In this document: in pieces, positions 15,825 to 25,474 of the stretch
Position numbering within the stretch: the stretch's first letter is position 1
How the letters are laid out: every line of letters starts with the position of its first letter
Assembly (NCBI GenBank): GCA_030765455.1
Contig: JAVCCM010000036.1
Location: 1 to 42,245 of the forward strand
Direction: 5' to 3'
From: Candidatus Electryonea clarkiae
GTDB taxonomy: Bacteria; Electryoneota; Electryoneia; Electryoneales; Electryoneaceae
DNA length: 42,245 nucleotides
Translations under genes and position numbers: made by a program
Notes under the pieces: generated by a model
The model's database searches: none
Told to the model about the DNA's origin: nothing
Seen by the model: only the letters and a program-made list of their open reading frames with translations

Positions 15825-18143
15825 TCAAAACTCGTAGCTGATTCCGATTGAAGGCAGCAGACCGATATCCTCCTGCTCTATAGACCTTCCTTCTCTTGCA
15901 TCCCAATTCGGAATATCGTTGTTCTTATTGTTATAGACATTTTGTACGTCTATATAGACTATCAGGTTGGAATGATCGAAGGGGAAAAACTTATCCACAC
16001 GCAGGTCAAGTGAGTGGTTGGTCTCGATTCGTCTGGAATTATAAAGGTTGCTATTAAGGGTTCCATCCGGATTATACGGAGTGAAGGGTCTCCCGGTCGC
16101 AAGGCGAAACTTGGCAGATATTTCCCAGGATTGTTTCAACATCCATCCCCAACCGAGGTTGAAAATCCAGCGTTGATCCCAACTTCCAAATCTTTCAACA
16201 CCATCAATTCCAGTGAACATAGTCTGGCTGTAGCTCAGGCTGCCTGTTCCGTAATGCCTGTGCTCGGACATTTTCTTCTGAACGAACAATTCAATTCCTC
16301 GAGACCATCCGTCACCAGCGCTGAGAAGTGGATCCAAGCCGTATGAAGCAAATCCTTCTTGTTTTCCTCCAAATCCTGCACCGGTATTTACCATCACCAG
16401 GTAAGGACGAGATAAACTTGCAGGATAGTTGAAGTATTTCTTGTAATAACCTTCTATCTGTACTCGAACATCGCTGCGAATAAATTCTTCCACCCCGAGA
16501 ACCACTTGATCAGCGCCGAGGTAATCGAGTTTCCGGTTCTGCTGATTTGCCACCAGCCAGACATAACTTGGCGCCTGGTAATAGCGACCGGCGCTGGCAT
16601 TAATCGTAGTCCTCGATGTTATCGGATAGCTTGCTCCAAATCGTGGCGAAAAAACCATTCCATTATCGAGAATGTCAAAATGATCACCCCGCCCGCCAAA
16701 TGTCAGATTCAAAAAACCAAGTTTTCGTGACAATTGAAGGTACGCGGCAGATTTAATGGAATTGGACTTGAGGCGTTGATCTATACTAATGGAATCTCCC
16801 GGTACAATTTGAAAGGGAGGTAGTAATAAATCAGTATCAAATCTTACCAGTTTTTCCACAATACCGGACGTCAATTCTGTTTCCGAGTCAAGTTTATAGA
16901 CAATTTCCCCTCGAACTGAGGTTTCCTGCTCAAAAGAATTATTCTTGAATACTGTCAATGTTCTTGTGCTGTCCATCTGTTCTGCAACGAATTCAACAGT
17001 ATTCTGCGAAAAAGTCAAAGTTGAATAACTATTGCTGAAGAATCTTTTCCAGGTTGCACCATAAGTAAATTGTTTTTGTGAATTATTCAGAATATTAGAA
17101 TTGAAATATTTTTGGTCCGGAGTATCATTAAATTGACGAATGTTATCAAGTGTGGTTATACCCGTAAAAGTAAGTTTATCGTTGGGGCTGAGATCGTAAC
17201 TGCTTTTTACCAGGAAATCCCAATACTCAGGAACGAATGGAAATCCGGCTGCTTTAAAAATGAAGTCAAGATAACTTCGTCTTGCTGAAAAATATATTCC
17301 GCCTCTATCACCTGCTATAGGTGTTTCCAAGTTTAAACCAAATTGCGATGCACTGATAGTTGCCTTTCCTCCGAATTGATCACGCCTGGGTTCTTTTAAA
17401 TTTATAGTCAAAACACTACTGAGACGGTCTCCATATTTCGCTCCGAAACCGCCTGTAGAAAAACTGATTCTTTCTACAAAGTCGAGGTTGACATAACTGG
17501 CTGGACCACCACCTGAACCCTGGGTGCCGAAATGGTTAATATTAGGTACTTCTATATTTTCAATTATGTAAAGATTCTCTGAGGGTGCTCCTCCTCGCAC
17601 AACCAGGTCATTTCTGCCCGAACTTGCCTGCGCTACGCCAGGCAGTATTGATATTGCTCGAACGATATCTTCAAAACTTCCGGGAATACGTCGTATTTCC
17701 TCATTTGACTGGGTAACAACGCTGGTCTTTACATCAGATTCTTTCCGAAAATAACCGGGTGTAATCTTGACTTCTTCGAGTTGTAAAACAGTGGGTTTCA
17801 GTGAAAAATTCACTTCTACAGGACGTACATTGTTTATCACAACATCGGTTTGAACCATTGGCATGAATCCAATGGCAGATACCTGGACAGCATAAATGGT
17901 CGGTGGAACATTACCGATTCGGAAATTACCATCGAGATCAGTCGCAGCGCCAAGGCTGGTTCCGCGAAGAATTACATTTGCCCCAACTGCCGGGCTTCGG
18001 TCATCTTGATTTAAAACTGTACCAAATACTATTCCGTTTTCTGAAATGTCTTTTTCTGCCGATGCTTTGGTTGCTGCGAAAAGAACGAGCGAAAACGATA
18101 AAATAAGATTTATTATTGATTTCATTACTTGATTATTCTCCAT
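15825..18143 (-). CDS. TonB-dependent outer-membrane receptor with carboxypeptidase-regulatory-like domain
   Basis: The protein is 772 aa; the internal ATG at 18125 starts a better signal peptide ('KSIINLILSFSLVLFAATKA'). Residues ~38-118 are a CarboxypepD_reg-like domain ('GTVLNQDDRSPAVGANVIL', 'GNFRIGNVPPTIYAVQV'). The plug domain has 'RRIPGSFEDIVRAISILPGV' and 'NDLVVRGGAPSENLYIIENI'. The remainder is beta-barrel, ending in the aromatic 'IGISYEF' that such barrels usually have. No SusD partner is adjacent, so it is not a Sus-type pair. It could import the substrate processed by the divergent gene cluster; this is inference from position. Confidence 0.92.
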   Translation of the reverse strand: MENNQVMKSIINLILSFSLVLFAATKASAEKDISENGIVFGTVLNQDDRSPAVGANVILRGTSLGAATDLDGNFRIGNVPPTIYAVQVSAIGFMPMVQTDVVINNVRPVEVNFSLKPTVLQLEEVKITPGYFRKESDVKTSVVTQSNEEIRRIPGSFEDIVRAISILPGVAQASSGRNDLVVRGGAPSENLYIIENIEVPNINHFGTQGSGGGPASYVNLDFVERISFSTGGFGAKYGDRLSSVLTINLKEPRRDQFGGKATISASQFGLNLETPIAGDRGGIYFSARRSYLDFIFKAAGFPFVPEYWDFLVKSSYDLSPNDKLTFTGITTLDNIRQFNDTPDQKYFNSNILNNSQKQFTYGATWKRFFSNSYSTLTFSQNTVEFVAEQMDSTRTLTVFKNNSFEQETSVRGEIVYKLDSETELTSGIVEKLVRFDTDLLLPPFQIVPGDSISIDQRLKSNSIKSAAYLQLSRKLGFLNLTFGGRGDHFDILDNGMVFSPRFGASYPITSRTTINASAGRYYQAPSYVWLVANQQNRKLDYLGADQVVLGVEEFIRSDVRVQIEGYYKKYFNYPASLSRPYLVMVNTGAGFGGKQEGFASYGLDPLLSAGDGWSRGIELFVQKKMSEHRHYGTGSLSYSQTMFTGIDGVERFGSWDQRWIFNLGWGWMLKQSWEISAKFRLATGRPFTPYNPDGTLNSNLYNSRRIETNHSLDLRVDKFFPFDHSNLIVYIDVQNVYNNKNNDIPNWDAREGRSIEQEDIGLLPSIGISYEF

Positions 18144-18480
18144 AATATTGAAATCGACGAGTAAATTCCTATATACTATTATCCAGAACTATCGCAAATC
18201 TGCCCAAATTACTACTCAAATAATTGTCTAAATTAATTAATAATATTTCGTTTTGGGTTTTGTGTTAGATGCTCCTAACATACGAATGATTTCATCTATT
18301 TATGCATTACGTTCTAAATATTCCTATCACCTAATTATATTCGAATTCTGACGCAATCAAACTGCTTGTAATGTGAAAAAAATCTCGTTACTTTTACCAA
18401 GTTAATATAGTCTCTTTTATGCTTTGGGGAAGTGTATTAGATCTGCAAAGAAGCACTAAAATAATAACAGATTCCACCAC
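18144..18480. promoter_or_regulatory. Divergent intergenic region between the TonB receptor and hyuA
   Basis: The 337 bp are A/T-rich with no gene and must contain the promoters of both divergent units. No Shine-Dalgarno is visible before the hyuA ATG (the last bases are cagattccaccac). Neither a clear sigma-70 nor a Bacteroidetes-type box could be assigned. Confidence 0.4.
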
Positions 18481-20580
18481 ATGAAATACAAACTCGGCAT
18501 AGATGTTGGCGGCACTTTTACTGATTTTATCCTTATCTCCGATTCTGGAGAAACCTCAGTTCATAAGACTCTTTCAACTCCTGAAGATCCTTCAGTCGGT
18601 GTTTTAAGCGGTATATACGATCTATCTGATATCCTTAACCTGAACCTGGATGATTTCATTCAGAATATTGAGACTGTTGTACACGGAACCACTGTTGCAA
18701 CAAATGCATTGCTGACCCTGAAGGGAGCTAAAACGGCGCTGATCACTACAAAGGGTGTTCGTGATGCACTGGAAATGAGAAGAGGGATCAGGGAAGAGCA
18801 GTACAATAATCATTACCGTAACGTCGTTCCGCTAATCCCAAGATATTTGAGGATGACCGTAGATGAGAGAATCAATGCCCAGGGCGAGGTATTAACTGCC
18901 CTGGATGAATCAGAGTTGCTGCCGATCATTGAGTTCCTCAAGGAAGAAGAAGTTGAATCAGTTGCAATATGTTATTTGAATGCCTTCTTGAACAGTACTC
19001 ATGAGCAAAAAACTGCGCAATTTTTGAAACAACATCTTCCCTCTTGTTTCATTACGGCTTCCACCGAAGTGCTTCCTTCTATCAGGTTTTATGAGCGTGT
19101 AAGTACAACAGCAGTAAACGCCTATCTCGGACCGATTGTTGCCAATTACCTTGGAAAATTGACCGAAAAACTTGATGACATAAAATTTTCCGGCACTTTA
19201 TTGATTATGCAGTCCAATGGCGGTGTAGTAACGCCTGATATCGTCAAAAAATCTCCTGCTGTTACTGTACTTTCCGGTCCTGCCGCAGCGCCTACTGCCG
19301 GAGCCTTTTATGCAAACTTATTGGGTTATAAGGACTGTATTACGATAGACATGGGAGGTACCAGCTTTGATGCCAGCCTGGTGATCGACAACCAGTGTGT
19401 AACAAGTTCAGACGGTGAAATAAACCGGTATAAGATTGCACTTCCATCGCTTGATATTGCTACGATTGGCGCTGGCGGGGGAAGTATCGGGTGGATTGAC
19501 AGCGGTGGTCTTCTGCAAATGGGACCCCAAAGTGCTGGCGCAATGCCGGGTCCAATCTGTTATGACAGGGGTGGGATTTTACCGACATGTACCGATGCCA
19601 ACCTCTTGCTTGGTTATCTAAATCCCGATTTTTTTGCCGGTGGGGAAATTAAGCTGGACACTGAGCATACAAAACAGATAATCACTGAACAGGTCGCACC
19701 GAAATTAGGTTTATCACTCCAGGAAACAGTGGTAGGTATGTACAGGATTATCAACAGTAATATGGCGCAGGGTGTACGCCAGGTTTCGATTGAAAAGGGG
19801 TATGATCCACGTGAGTTTTTGATCATAGTCGCAGGAGGAGCTGGAGCGATTCATGCAGGTGAGATATGCAAAGAACTTGAAGTCCCAATGTTTATTGTAC
19901 CTGATGTCGCGTCGATTTTCTGCGCTGCGGGAATGCTGTTGGGAGATTTGAAACATGACTATATCCGCTCCTACATAACCTCTCTTTCCGACATTGACAA
20001 AGACCATTTCCTGAACCTGTACCATGAGATGAAAAAAAACGGAGCAGATACTTTAAAGAAAGAGGGAATTAAGGAAGACAATATAGATTTTTACCCGGTT
20101 ATGGATCTCAGGTATTTCGGTCAATATCATGAAGTACAGTTACCGGTTCCCTGGGAAGATATCGCAGCTTTCGATTTTGAAAATATTAAAAAGGCATTTC
20201 ATAAAGAACATAACCGCCTGTTCGGTTATTCACTCGAAGAAGAGGGTACCGAGATCGAGGTAATAAATGTCCGTCTGCGGGCACTCGGCATAACTGAAAA
20301 ACCGAAATTCTTAAGTGAATCAAATAAATCAATATCAATTGAATCAGCCTTAAAAGAGAAAAGGCAGGTATATATTCCCGAATCAAATGAAGTGAAAGAA
20401 GTCAATGTTTATGACGGCGATAAATCCCTGAACGGCAACACAATCGTCGGCCCGGCAGTTATAGAAAAAACTAATACATCCATTTTCGTCAGTGAAAGCT
20501 ACAATTGCCTAATCGACGATTATGGTTCTTTCATTATTTACGACAAGAGTCAACCAGACGTCATCGCGGATATTTTATAA
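18481..20580 (+). CDS. hyuA: Hydantoinase/oxoprolinase A-type ATPase subunit (HyuA; ketone-carboxylase-like)
   Basis: The protein is 699 aa, the usual length for the family. N-terminal hydantoinase_A domain: 'GIDVGGTFTDFILI' (phosphate loop at 6-19) and 'VVHGTTVATNALLTLKGA'. Catalytic hydantoinase domain: 'LLIMQSNGG', 'VLSGPAAAPTAGA' and 'IDMGGTSFDASLV' (~285-298). The family uses ATP to open or activate lactam rings (5-oxoproline, N-methylhydantoin) or to carboxylate ketones (acetone, acetophenone) with a HyuB partner. The partner gene is hyuB at 22688, now separated by a nuclease gene. Substrate cannot be told from sequence. It opens the plus-strand catabolic cluster. Confidence 0.92.
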   Translation: MKYKLGIDVGGTFTDFILISDSGETSVHKTLSTPEDPSVGVLSGIYDLSDILNLNLDDFIQNIETVVHGTTVATNALLTLKGAKTALITTKGVRDALEMRRGIREEQYNNHYRNVVPLIPRYLRMTVDERINAQGEVLTALDESELLPIIEFLKEEEVESVAICYLNAFLNSTHEQKTAQFLKQHLPSCFITASTEVLPSIRFYERVSTTAVNAYLGPIVANYLGKLTEKLDDIKFSGTLLIMQSNGGVVTPDIVKKSPAVTVLSGPAAAPTAGAFYANLLGYKDCITIDMGGTSFDASLVIDNQCVTSSDGEINRYKIALPSLDIATIGAGGGSIGWIDSGGLLQMGPQSAGAMPGPICYDRGGILPTCTDANLLLGYLNPDFFAGGEIKLDTEHTKQIITEQVAPKLGLSLQETVVGMYRIINSNMAQGVRQVSIEKGYDPREFLIIVAGGAGAIHAGEICKELEVPMFIVPDVASIFCAAGMLLGDLKHDYIRSYITSLSDIDKDHFLNLYHEMKKNGADTLKKEGIKEDNIDFYPVMDLRYFGQYHEVQLPVPWEDIAAFDFENIKKAFHKEHNRLFGYSLEEEGTEIEVINVRLRALGITEKPKFLSESNKSISIESALKEKRQVYIPESNEVKEVNVYDGDKSLNGNTIVGPAVIEKTNTSIFVSESYNCLIDDYGSFIIYDKSQPDVIADIL

Positions 20581-20690
20581 GTGCTTAGCTACTCTGCAAA
20601 TCCGAGTATTTGGATCAGATGGACTTTTTTAGCTCAGATAGATAACTAGGAAATTAAGTTCATATATTTTTATCTGGATTAAGGACTATC

Positions 20691-22691
20691 ATGGGAAATA
20701 ATAGCAAAGAACTGATTGATCAACCCTTGTTAACATTAGAGGAGCTCTTTACCGAGCGATACTTTGTTGTTCCTGATTATCAAAGGGGTTATTCATGGGA
20801 GGAAAAGCAGCTTGTTGATTTGAGGAAAGATATTGAAAACTTGTATGATAGAAAACACAAGCACTATACTGGAACGATTGTCGCGACACCATCCCAAATT
20901 TCTCCAAATACATACGAAATAGTTGATGGACAACAGCGAATTACAACTTTGATCATCTTGTTAAAGACCATAATCAATTCTAATCCTGAAAAGTATTCTG
21001 ATTTGGAATCATTGTATATTCAACGTGGAGAGATAGGAAATCGTCACCCAGTCCTTTCTTCTAATGAGGAAACTCGCGATTATTTCGAGGAAGTTATCAT
21101 AAGAAACAGAACAATCGATTATGAAATAAAATCCCATGAATGTATCTCAAAAGCCAAGACATTTTTTTCTAAATGGATAACAGATAAGAATAACATATTG
21201 GACAGAATTGTTGAAATTGTTACTAATCAGTTAGGATTACTGTTATTCACCCCTGATAATGATAAAGAAATAGGTATTATGTTTGAGGTAATAAACAATA
21301 GGGGGAAGGATCTTTCGCAACTAGAAAAGATTAAGAACTACTTTATATATTTTACTACAGTTAATAATAAGAAAAGGCTCAGAGAAACCATTAACCGAAA
21401 GTGGACTATAATACAGAAGAATTTAAGCTTTGCAGGAAAAACCACTAATGAAGAAGAAAATAGATTTATTCGGTATTGCTATATTGTATTTTTTGATACA
21501 AATAAAGAAAAAAGCTGGAAAGTTTATGATCAACTAAAGCTTCGATTTAATGCAAATTTAAAGGATGAAACTTATGTAATCGAATGTATTGAAACTATTG
21601 AGAATTTTTTAGAATTCGTTTCTGATGCATCTCTACACTATGCATATTTTCATTCAAATAACTATTTCTGTGTTAGCTATAAAGGTCAATATAAAAAGAA
21701 TTTTCAGGAAATTTTAAAATTATTAAGATGTCAGCATACTAACGCATCAATCCTTCCACTTTATTTAGCAATAATGAGTAGGTTGACATCGAGCGATAAT
21801 ATTCTAAAAATAATTAATTTGCTTGTGTTACTTGAGAAGGTCAATTTTAGAATTTATATCCTTCCAAAAGTTACTTCGCGAGCAGATTCGAAGCAGGGCG
21901 ATATGTTTTGGTTTGCTAAAGAATTCTTCGATTATCCAGATTGGAGGGACAAGTTCACCACAGCTTACAACGATGTAAAACTTGAGGGAGACATCTTTGA
22001 TTGGTTAGAAGCAAATTTAATACAAATTACCAAATACTATTGTCCAGAGTTAAAATTCATACAATCACTTACAATTGACAGCGATGAGGCAGAGGATTAT
22101 TATCAATGGAATGGAATGAGGTATTTTTTAGCAAATTATGAAAAACAACTACAATCATTCCACAAACATGATTGGGGTATTGAGTATATTCTGCAAAGTA
22201 GAAAAGAAGCTGAGAATAATGATTATCTTTCTAGAGAACATATTTGGGCTCAAAACCATAGGATTAGTGATTTTAAGGCGAAATACATTGAGAAAAGAAG
22301 ACTTGGTAACTTTGTGTTGCTCGGGTTGGCTTCTAATATAAAGTTAAGTGATAATGAAATATCTGCAAAGATCATTGAATTGAATAATTATAACTCAAAG
22401 AATATAGGTCCTTTGAACCTAGTTCAAGTGCATGAGTTGCAAGAATTTTATAGCAGTGCTCATAAATATGTCATAAAAAAAAGAAAATCTAACGTACAAT
22501 CAAAATACTATTTTAGTGACCTTTCAAGAAGAATAAATGATGAAAGAGAAACAAAATTGATCCGTTTTGCTCTTGATAGATGGAAATTGCCCGGCGAAAG
22601 CCTCACTAAATTTATCAAAGTAGATTCGTTTTTAAAAGAACAAGATAATGAAAAATATATAATTAAAGAATCGTTAGAGAGTAAGCAATGA
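20691..22691 (+). CDS. DUF262 / DUF1524 (GmrSD-like) defence nuclease
   Basis: The protein is 666 aa. DUF262 at the N-terminus has 'VPDYQRGYSWEEKQ' (ParB/Srx-like fold with NTP use) and 'YEIVDGQQRITTLIILLKT'. DUF1524 at the C-terminus has a His-Me finger motif 'LSREHIWAQNHRI' followed by 'RRLGNFVLLGLASNIKLSD'. Relatives act as modification-dependent type IV restriction enzymes or as defence islands' lone nucleases. The gene is much richer in A/T than hyuA and hyuB around it. It starts 110 nt after hyuA, and its TGA (22689-22691) overlaps the ATG of hyuB as ATGA, so it is an insertion into the hyuAB operon that keeps hyuB translation coupled. Confidence 0.9.
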   Translation: MGNNSKELIDQPLLTLEELFTERYFVVPDYQRGYSWEEKQLVDLRKDIENLYDRKHKHYTGTIVATPSQISPNTYEIVDGQQRITTLIILLKTIINSNPEKYSDLESLYIQRGEIGNRHPVLSSNEETRDYFEEVIIRNRTIDYEIKSHECISKAKTFFSKWITDKNNILDRIVEIVTNQLGLLLFTPDNDKEIGIMFEVINNRGKDLSQLEKIKNYFIYFTTVNNKKRLRETINRKWTIIQKNLSFAGKTTNEEENRFIRYCYIVFFDTNKEKSWKVYDQLKLRFNANLKDETYVIECIETIENFLEFVSDASLHYAYFHSNNYFCVSYKGQYKKNFQEILKLLRCQHTNASILPLYLAIMSRLTSSDNILKIINLLVLLEKVNFRIYILPKVTSRADSKQGDMFWFAKEFFDYPDWRDKFTTAYNDVKLEGDIFDWLEANLIQITKYYCPELKFIQSLTIDSDEAEDYYQWNGMRYFLANYEKQLQSFHKHDWGIEYILQSRKEAENNDYLSREHIWAQNHRISDFKAKYIEKRRLGNFVLLGLASNIKLSDNEISAKIIELNNYNSKNIGPLNLVQVHELQEFYSSAHKYVIKKRKSNVQSKYYFSDLSRRINDERETKLIRFALDRWKLPGESLTKFIKVDSFLKEQDNEKYIIKESLESKQ

Positions 22692-24376
22692 TAGATAAAA
22701 TACTGCTGTCCATTTTCCAGAGATCCTTCAAAGCCATTACAGATGAGATGAGTATCTCGCTTACACTGACAACCCGTTCGCCGATTCTCTGTGAAGCGAA
22801 AGATTTTGTCACAGGTCTGTATGATGCCGAAGGGCAGATGTTAGAGCAGACGGAAAACCTGCCGATACTTTCATTTTCCCTCGGTCCTGTTTGTAAAATG
22901 ATACTTGATTATTACGGTGATGAAATATATCCCGGTGATGTGATTATCCATAATGACGTTTTCTCCATGGGAAATCAGAATAATGACGTCGCTATTTTCA
23001 AGCCGATATTCAGCGGAGAAAAGCTGATCGGTTGGTCGGCAGCGAAAGGTCACCAGGCTGATATAGGTGGCGCGGTACAGGGCGGTTACAACCCCAATGC
23101 AACTGAGGTCTGGCAGGAGGCGTTACGGATTCCTGCGGTCAAATTATACGAAAAAGGTAAGTTCAGAAAAGATGTCTGGAACCTGATCTTCGCCAATATC
23201 CGTCTGCAGATGGTGGAAGAGGATATCAAGGCACAGATCGGCGCATGCACTTTAGGTGAAAGACGACTACAGCAATTGGTTGAAAAATACGGTATAGATT
23301 GTTTTGAGGAACATAAAATAGAGTTATTCAATTCCACTGAAAAAATGATGCAGAATGAGATCAGTGGGATACCTGTGGGAACCTATGAAGGTGAGAGCAA
23401 AGTCTATTATGACGGCAAACATCCCGGTACGATATTTGACGTAAAGGTAAAAATCACAGTCGAGGACGAGGCGATTACGTTTGATTTTTCGGAAACATCA
23501 CCGCAGACAGACGGATTTGTCAATGGCACTTATACATCTACCTGCTCGGCGATTACCCTGACTTTCCTGCAGATGGTAAATCCGAATATTCCTCATAACG
23601 AGGGGATGATAAAACCTCTTAAATATATTGTTCCGGAAGGTACGATCCTGAATGCCTCATATCCAAAAGCGACAACATTTGGAAATCACCTCTGCCCGCA
23701 GGTAGCAGATTCCATTTTTAAAGCGTTATCAGAAGCAATACCGAATAAAGTAACCGCCGGATGGAACCATCTGCTTTGTTCCCTCTTCACCGGAATCCAT
23801 CCAAAAACCGGCAGGAAATATGTTGATATCGGGTTCATGGGATTGAAGGGCGGCTCGGGTGCGCTGGAGGGTAACGATGGCTACGACCATATAGGGATGA
23901 TAGACGCTTCCGGCGGTGTGCTGGATCAGGATTACGAGATGTACGAACAGCAAACCCCGCACCGGATAATCAAACATGAGTATTTGATCGATTCCGCTGG
24001 AGCAGGTAAATGGCGTGGCGGGCTCGGTGTAGAAACCGAAATCCTGATAGGTGCCGACAACACCACAATGGTAGTCTTCGGTGACGGCGACAAGGATGTA
24101 CCATACGGTCTGTTCGGTGGCAAAGGCAGCATCCTCAACAAGATTGCCCTGACATATCCCGACGGAACCGAAAAAATCCCCATGAGTAAAGACCTGATAG
24201 AAGATATCCCGAAGGGAACGGTCTATTACCAGGTAGCATCCGGAGGTGGAGGTTTCGGCGATCCTAAAGAACGGGATATTGAAAAGGTTAAGATGGATGT
24301 TAAGAATGAAGTTTGTTCTATAGAATATTCTCGCGTAAACTATAGTATTGACCTCAATATTAAGACTAAGAAATGA
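22688..24376 (+). CDS. hyuB: Hydantoinase/oxoprolinase B-type subunit (HyuB)
   Basis: The protein is 562 aa. Family features are 'LTTRSPILCEAKDFVTGLYD' near the start, 'GDVIIHNDVFSMGNQNNDVA' (the place of the common NDP-GG-H-PD metal/substrate loop, here in a variant form), 'GWSAAKGHQADIGG', 'PGTIFDVKVKITVEDEAITF' and a glycine-rich end 'ASGGGGFGDPKERD'. It would be the partner of HyuA at 18481. The start ATG overlaps the stop of the inserted nuclease gene, and its own TGA overlaps the ATG of a hicB fossil (24373). Confidence 0.92.
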   Translation: MIDKILLSIFQRSFKAITDEMSISLTLTTRSPILCEAKDFVTGLYDAEGQMLEQTENLPILSFSLGPVCKMILDYYGDEIYPGDVIIHNDVFSMGNQNNDVAIFKPIFSGEKLIGWSAAKGHQADIGGAVQGGYNPNATEVWQEALRIPAVKLYEKGKFRKDVWNLIFANIRLQMVEEDIKAQIGACTLGERRLQQLVEKYGIDCFEEHKIELFNSTEKMMQNEISGIPVGTYEGESKVYYDGKHPGTIFDVKVKITVEDEAITFDFSETSPQTDGFVNGTYTSTCSAITLTFLQMVNPNIPHNEGMIKPLKYIVPEGTILNASYPKATTFGNHLCPQVADSIFKALSEAIPNKVTAGWNHLLCSLFTGIHPKTGRKYVDIGFMGLKGGSGALEGNDGYDHIGMIDASGGVLDQDYEMYEQQTPHRIIKHEYLIDSAGAGKWRGGLGVETEILIGADNTTMVVFGDGDKDVPYGLFGGKGSILNKIALTYPDGTEKIPMSKDLIEDIPKGTVYYQVASGGGGFGDPKERDIEKVKMDVKNEVCSIEYSRVNYSIDLNIKTKK

Positions 24377-24497
24377 ACGGTGGCGCAAAAAATGTCAAAC
24401 TTGTGAAGTGGTCAGAACAGGATAAATGTTTTATAGGCAGTTGTCCAGAATTGTTGATGAAACCATAGAGTTGTATAGACAAGATGGAAAACCTTGA
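24373..24497 (+). pseudogene. HicB-like antitoxin fossil
   Basis: ATG 24373 overlaps the hyuB stop (ATGA). The frame reads 'KLVKWSEQDKCFIGSCPEL' (HicB/DUF1902-like N-terminus, 'FIGSCPEL' being a hallmark) and then jumps to another frame with 'IVDETIELYRQDGKP' (24450-24494), with the middle ~25 residues of a normal HicB absent. It lies directly before an intact hicBA pair. It is most likely the decayed remnant of an earlier module. Confidence 0.65.
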
Positions 24498-24570
24498 CCA
24501 GCATATCTATCCGGGAAATATTTGTGCATGCAGTGCAGAAAAATAGCATTAAGAAGATTTAGGAGAGCAG

Positions 24571-24783
24571 ATGAAATATCGTGTAACAATCGAACCGGAT
24601 GAGTCGGGTTGGTTTGTGGCAAATTGTCCGACTCTACCAGGATGTGTATCACAAGGCAGAAGCAGGGAAGAAGCCTTGGAGAATATTCAGGATGCTATAA
24701 AAGGTTATATTGAAAGCCTTGATAAGCATGATGAACCTGTTCCCCCGCCAATTACTGAAGAGATAGTCGAGGTGGTCAGTTGA
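24571..24783 (+). CDS. hicB: HicB antitoxin
   Basis: The protein is 70 aa, the short form of HicB made of the partial RNase H-like fold: 'YRVTIEPDESGWFVANCPTL', 'PGCVSQGRSREEALENIQDA'. It would neutralise the HicA RNase encoded next and repress the operon through DNA binding. The ribosome-binding site taggaga lies 5 nt before ATG 24571. It overlaps hicA by 4 nt. The order antitoxin-then-toxin is the less common of the two hic orders but well known. Confidence 0.92.
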   Translation: MKYRVTIEPDESGWFVANCPTLPGCVSQGRSREEALENIQDAIKGYIESLDKHDEPVPPPITEEIVEVVS

Positions 24784-25010
24784 CCAGACTGCCTGTTATT
24801 TCCGGAAAGAAAGCGATACGTGCGCTGAAACGGATTGATTACAACATTGATCATCAGACCGGCAGTCATGTAATTCTAAGATGCATGAAGCCTCCCTACC
24901 GGAGATTGACAGTACCTGATCATAAAGAACTTGCACCAGGAACTTTGCGAAGTATAATTCGGGAAGCGGGAATAACAGTGGAAAGATTTGTTGAGCTTTT
25001 ACGCAAATAA
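24780..25010 (+). CDS. hicA: HicA mRNA interferase toxin
   Basis: The protein is 76 aa, starting at TTG 24780 that overlaps the hicB TGA. The dsRBD-like HicA fold is visible: 'ISGKKAIRALKRIDYNI', then 'QTGSHVILRC' with the catalytic His, then 'LTVPDHKELAPGTLRSIIRE'. It degrades mRNA when not bound by HicB. Confidence 0.92.
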   Translation: MTRLPVISGKKAIRALKRIDYNIDHQTGSHVILRCMKPPYRRLTVPDHKELAPGTLRSIIREAGITVERFVELLRK

Positions 25011-25086
25011 TAACGTCAAATGAAAGCCTGATTTGTCACAGAGAAGTGATAGATCTGTTATTTTAATGCAGAAAAACACATAGCAT

Positions 25087-25368
25087 TTGAAAGCAATTGG
25101 AGGAAGCGAGACACATGTTCATCTTATATTTCAGATGGAGCCCTTTGTAAATCTTAGCGAGTTTATTGGCAAATTGAAGGGTAGCAGCTCTTTTGAGATG
25201 AATACTTTGCATGGCAAGAACTCCCTGAAATGGCAAAGAGGATATGGTATTGTGAGTTTTGACACCAAAAACCTGTCTTCTGTTCGGCAATATGTTGAAA
25301 ATCAAAAAGAGCACCATAGCAAAGGAACAGTTAAAAAGCTCTTGGAAGAATTCACTAGATTTGAGTGA
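25087..25368 (+). pseudogene. IS200-like (Y1/HUH) transposase fragment
   Basis: The 93 residues 'GGSETHVHLIFQMEP' (HUH motif), 'LSEFIGKLKGSSSFEM', 'WQRGYGIVSFDTKNLSSVRQ' and 'YVENQKEHH' match the central and C-terminal parts of an IS200/TnpA-like transposase, including the tyrosine helix ('VRQYVENQ'). The N-terminal ~45 residues are missing. In-frame stops lie just upstream ('...NT*H' at about 25080) and TTG 25087 is not a convincing start. It lies 76 nt after hicA. Confidence 0.78.
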
Positions 25369-25416
25369 GTTTTGTGATCAAGCCACGCTAAAGCGCGCTC
25401 TTGAGCTTTTATATCC

Positions 25417-25466
25417 CTCACACCCCGGCTGAAGCCGGGTGCGAAGAGGAACCTGCTAAAGCAGGT
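25417..25466. repeat. Two adjacent hairpins
   Basis: ccccggc-tgaa-gccggg (25421-25439) is followed by aacctgct-aa-agcaggtt (25450-25467). Both are short, perfect and GC-rich relative to the surroundings; neither has a T-run. Confidence 0.55.
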
Positions 25467-25474
25467 TGGTTATA

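Noticed and set aside
18481..24376. Naming HyuAB as 5-oxoprolinase or acetone carboxylase
   Set aside because: Family motifs do not separate these activities, and the variant 'HNDVFSMGNQNND' loop in HyuB fits none of them clearly.
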